Assembly (NCBI GenBank): GCA_017849575.1
Contig: JAFIGV010000012.1
Span: forward strand, 1-44,311
From: Flavipsychrobacter sp.
GTDB lineage: Bacteria > Bacteroidota > Bacteroidia > Chitinophagales > Chitinophagaceae
DNA: 44,311 bases
Direction: 5' to 3'
Below, piece after piece: positions 42,777 to 44,311 of this stretch (positions are counted from its first letter, which is position 1; each line of letters opens with the position of its first letter). Under the pieces are notes generated by a model. It was given only the letters and a program-made list of their open reading frames with translations, searched no databases and had not been told where the DNA came from. A program made the position numbers and the translations under genes.

Positions 42777-43765
42777 AGTTCTGCAAGCCGGGCATAGTAC
42801 ACCTGATCTACCGCATGGTATTGGTTAGGAAATTCGTTGACAGCGACATAATAGACGGAATCGAAAATGGCCGTTGCCTTCGGAAGATAATTGTCTATCT
42901 GATCGTGTAGCAGAAGATTTTCTTTTTCAAGTTCGGTGGTCTTACTGAGAGGTATATTGGTTTTGTAGTAAACGATAGGGCTCGGAATGCGATGGGTGAG
43001 TTTGGTACGCAGCTCAAATATTTCGGGCTGGGTTTTAAGTTCCTTTACTTTGGCCGGTATGCCGGTGACTTCCTGAATTTTTGTACGCAGCTCCGCAATG
43101 TCTGACATCATTTCGGTTTGGGAATCATAGATGAGGTTTCCGTCTGCAGGATTCATACAAACTTCCATCATCGTGATGTACAAAAAGGCCAGGACATAAT
43201 TTTGTTTGTAGGTGTTTAGCGTCACCTCGCTATAAAGGTCTTCAGCATTTCGACCATAGAAAGAATAGTAGCCAATATAGAAATTGCCGAGTAGCCATTT
43301 TCCGGACTTCTTGTAGTAGATCGTAGTGATCAGGTATTTCTCATACGGGTCGGCAGCAGGTAGCGTGAACAACCGCACATAGGTACGGCCCCGAACAGGT
43401 ATTGTGTAGGTAAAATGGTTTTCCCTCGATGTAACGCGACCCACCTTTGTAAACAGGCCGTTCATCACTTCACATTCATACACAATATTGCGAAGCAGAT
43501 TGCTACTGTCAAGACTCACACTGGATACGATTTCCTGAATTTTTTTCGGATAATTGTTGAGGCTGTTTTTGAGCTCGTCGGCAAGTATGCCAAGGATGGG
43601 CGTTCCATCTTTTGTAACCAGTACTTTCACTACAGTCTTCGTCAGCTTGTTGATTTCTGCCTGGTCGGTCGTGATGATATCACTTCCTTCAAGTATGGGT
43701 TTGTCCGTGCTTTGGCAGGAGGAAAGAAGGAAGGAGAGAAGGATAATAAAGCTTATTGGTTTCAT
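42767..43765 (-). CDS. hypothetical lipoprotein
   Basis: The 332-residue product (from ATG 43765) has a lipoprotein signal peptide: MKPISFIILLSFLLSSC, lipobox LSSC with Cys17. The mature part is mixed alpha/beta, with LRTKIQEVTGIPAKVKEL helices near the middle and a Tyr-rich strand region. I recognise no family and see no catalytic motif. ATG 43792 is less likely, because it puts charged residues before the signal. Confidence 0.75.
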   Translation of the reverse strand: MKPISFIILLSFLLSSCQSTDKPILEGSDIITTDQAEINKLTKTVVKVLVTKDGTPILGILADELKNSLNNYPKKIQEIVSSVSLDSSNLLRNIVYECEVMNGLFTKVGRVTSRENHFTYTIPVRGRTYVRLFTLPAADPYEKYLITTIYYKKSGKWLLGNFYIGYYSFYGRNAEDLYSEVTLNTYKQNYVLAFLYITMMEVCMNPADGNLIYDSQTEMMSDIAELRTKIQEVTGIPAKVKELKTQPEIFELRTKLTHRIPSPIVYYKTNIPLSKTTELEKENLLLHDQIDNYLPKATAIFDSVYYVAVNEFPNQYHAVDQVYYARLAELKK

Positions 43766-43953
43766 CTTCCCAAAAAATGAATTTAATGGCAAAGTTGCAA
43801 GCCTTTTGTAGAATTATATTTCGTTTTTCAGTTGGCGTATGGCTTCATAGTGATACAGGTTTCATGCTCTCATTGAAGAAGCTACGTATAATGAACAGGT
43901 ACGATGAAGGGCAAAAAGCGATGGGATACAAATTGTAAACTCCTTGTTAACCG

Positions 43954-43976
43954 CCTGCAAAGGCAGCGTTAACGAG
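43954..43976. repeat. GTTAAC-flanked imperfect hairpin
   Basis: GTTAAC occurs as an inverted pair around CGCCTGC...GGCAGC, 10 bp upstream of the -33 box of the next gene. It may be a leftover terminator-like hairpin or an operator. Confidence 0.4.
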
Positions 43977-43985
43977 CTTGCTTTG

Positions 43986-44017
43986 TTTGCACAGCCTTGT
44001 GCGCGGTTTCATCTTTG
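43986..44017 (+). promoter_or_regulatory. Bacteroidota-type promoter
   Basis: TTTG at 43986-43989, a 20-base spacer, then CATCTTTG at 44010-44017 match the -33 TTTG and -7 TAnnTTTG elements of the Bacteroidota housekeeping sigma factor. The leader to the ATG at 44047 would be about 20-25 bases. Confidence 0.7.
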
Positions 44018-44046
44018 CATCATCAAACAAACAAAACAAACCAGTC

Positions 44047-44311
44047 ATGAAAAAGATTATCATCGCAGCAACAGCCATCCTCGGTTTCGCATCAGCAGCC
44101 AACGCACAGATCAACAGCAGCAATGCATCGGGTACCGCACAGCAAACCGTACAACTGGCCCTGAGCAATGCACTCGAAATTACCTTCACCGGCAACAACA
44201 GTGCTAATGGCGCTACGGTTTCTATCCCGTTCAATACCGTTAGCGATTATGCCAGCGGCGTAGAAAGCGGAACCCAACAACTGAAAGTGCGTTCTAACAA
44301 AGCCTTCAACG
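44047..44311 (+). CDS. small secreted protein, 5' part (cut by window end)
   Basis: The 88 visible residues begin with a signal peptide (MKKIIIAATAILGFASAANA, cut before Q). They continue with TAQQTVQLALSNALEITFTG and a repeated strand pattern up to QLKVRSNKAFN. The frame is open to the window end. It looks like the N-terminal half of the same family whose C-terminal end lies at 1-139, and the complete protein is probably about 170-180 residues. A good promoter lies upstream. The family may be fimbrial or surface-coat-like, but the function is unknown. Confidence 0.75.
   Translation, partial: MKKIIIAATAILGFASAANAQINSSNASGTAQQTVQLALSNALEITFTGNNSANGATVSIPFNTVSDYASGVESGTQQLKVRSNKAFN

Overview
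The window reads as a chromosomal segment from a Bacteroidota bacterium, most likely a free-living Chitinophagia/Sphingobacteriia-type organism. The support is: two secreted proteins with type IX secretion (Por) C-terminal sorting domains, -7 elements of the TAnnTTTG type close to start codons, a solute-symporter/histidine-kinase hybrid, a DUF3667-type protein, and a Bacteroidota His-Xaa-Ser RiPP locus. There is one tRNA (initiator Met), and there are no rRNAs and no CRISPR array.

Layout. 1-900: the 3' end of a small secreted-protein gene, then an NlpC/P60 lipoprotein. 1069-12430: a carboxylate-uptake and acyl-CoA island, with acs facing a small IS1-InsA-like zinc-ribbon/HTH protein, an outer-membrane porin-like protein, an MHS-type MFS transporter, two small membrane proteins, a CrbS-like SSS-sensor kinase, a receiver-only response regulator and a PrpE-type acyl-CoA synthetase. 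Known CrbS systems control acs, so these genes probably form one acetate/propionate uptake and activation regulon. 12431-17680: a possible structured RNA, an NAD(P)-binding protein, tRNA-fMet, a T9SS protein, an AraC regulator, and era overlapping a PLP-dependent deaminase/desulfhydrase.

17.7-26.8 kb is an accessory region. It is visibly AT-rich, almost all genes lie on the minus strand, and it contains relics (a decayed REP-type transposase, a gene frameshifted at a 9-base homopolymer, a 96-bp diverged direct repeat) and inverted repeats around an HNH nuclease gene. In its middle sits a complete four-gene His-Xaa-Ser RiPP locus: hxsA precursor with seven HxS triplets, hxsD, and the two radical SAM proteins hxsB and hxsC.

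26.8-35.8 kb: GNAT, DoxX-like, response regulator, DUF3667-type protein, a second T9SS protein, and a LysR regulator divergent from a degenerate PurK-like protein and a long-form isocitrate dehydrogenase, followed by two poorly known proteins. 35.8-40.1 kb: an overlapping stressosome operon (rsbR-rsbS-rsbT-rsbX-like) ending in a PAS histidine kinase, which suggests that the stressosome output is a kinase rather than sigma-B. katG follows in the opposite direction, then a lipoprotein, then the 5' end of a secreted protein that looks like the same family as the gene cut at position 1.
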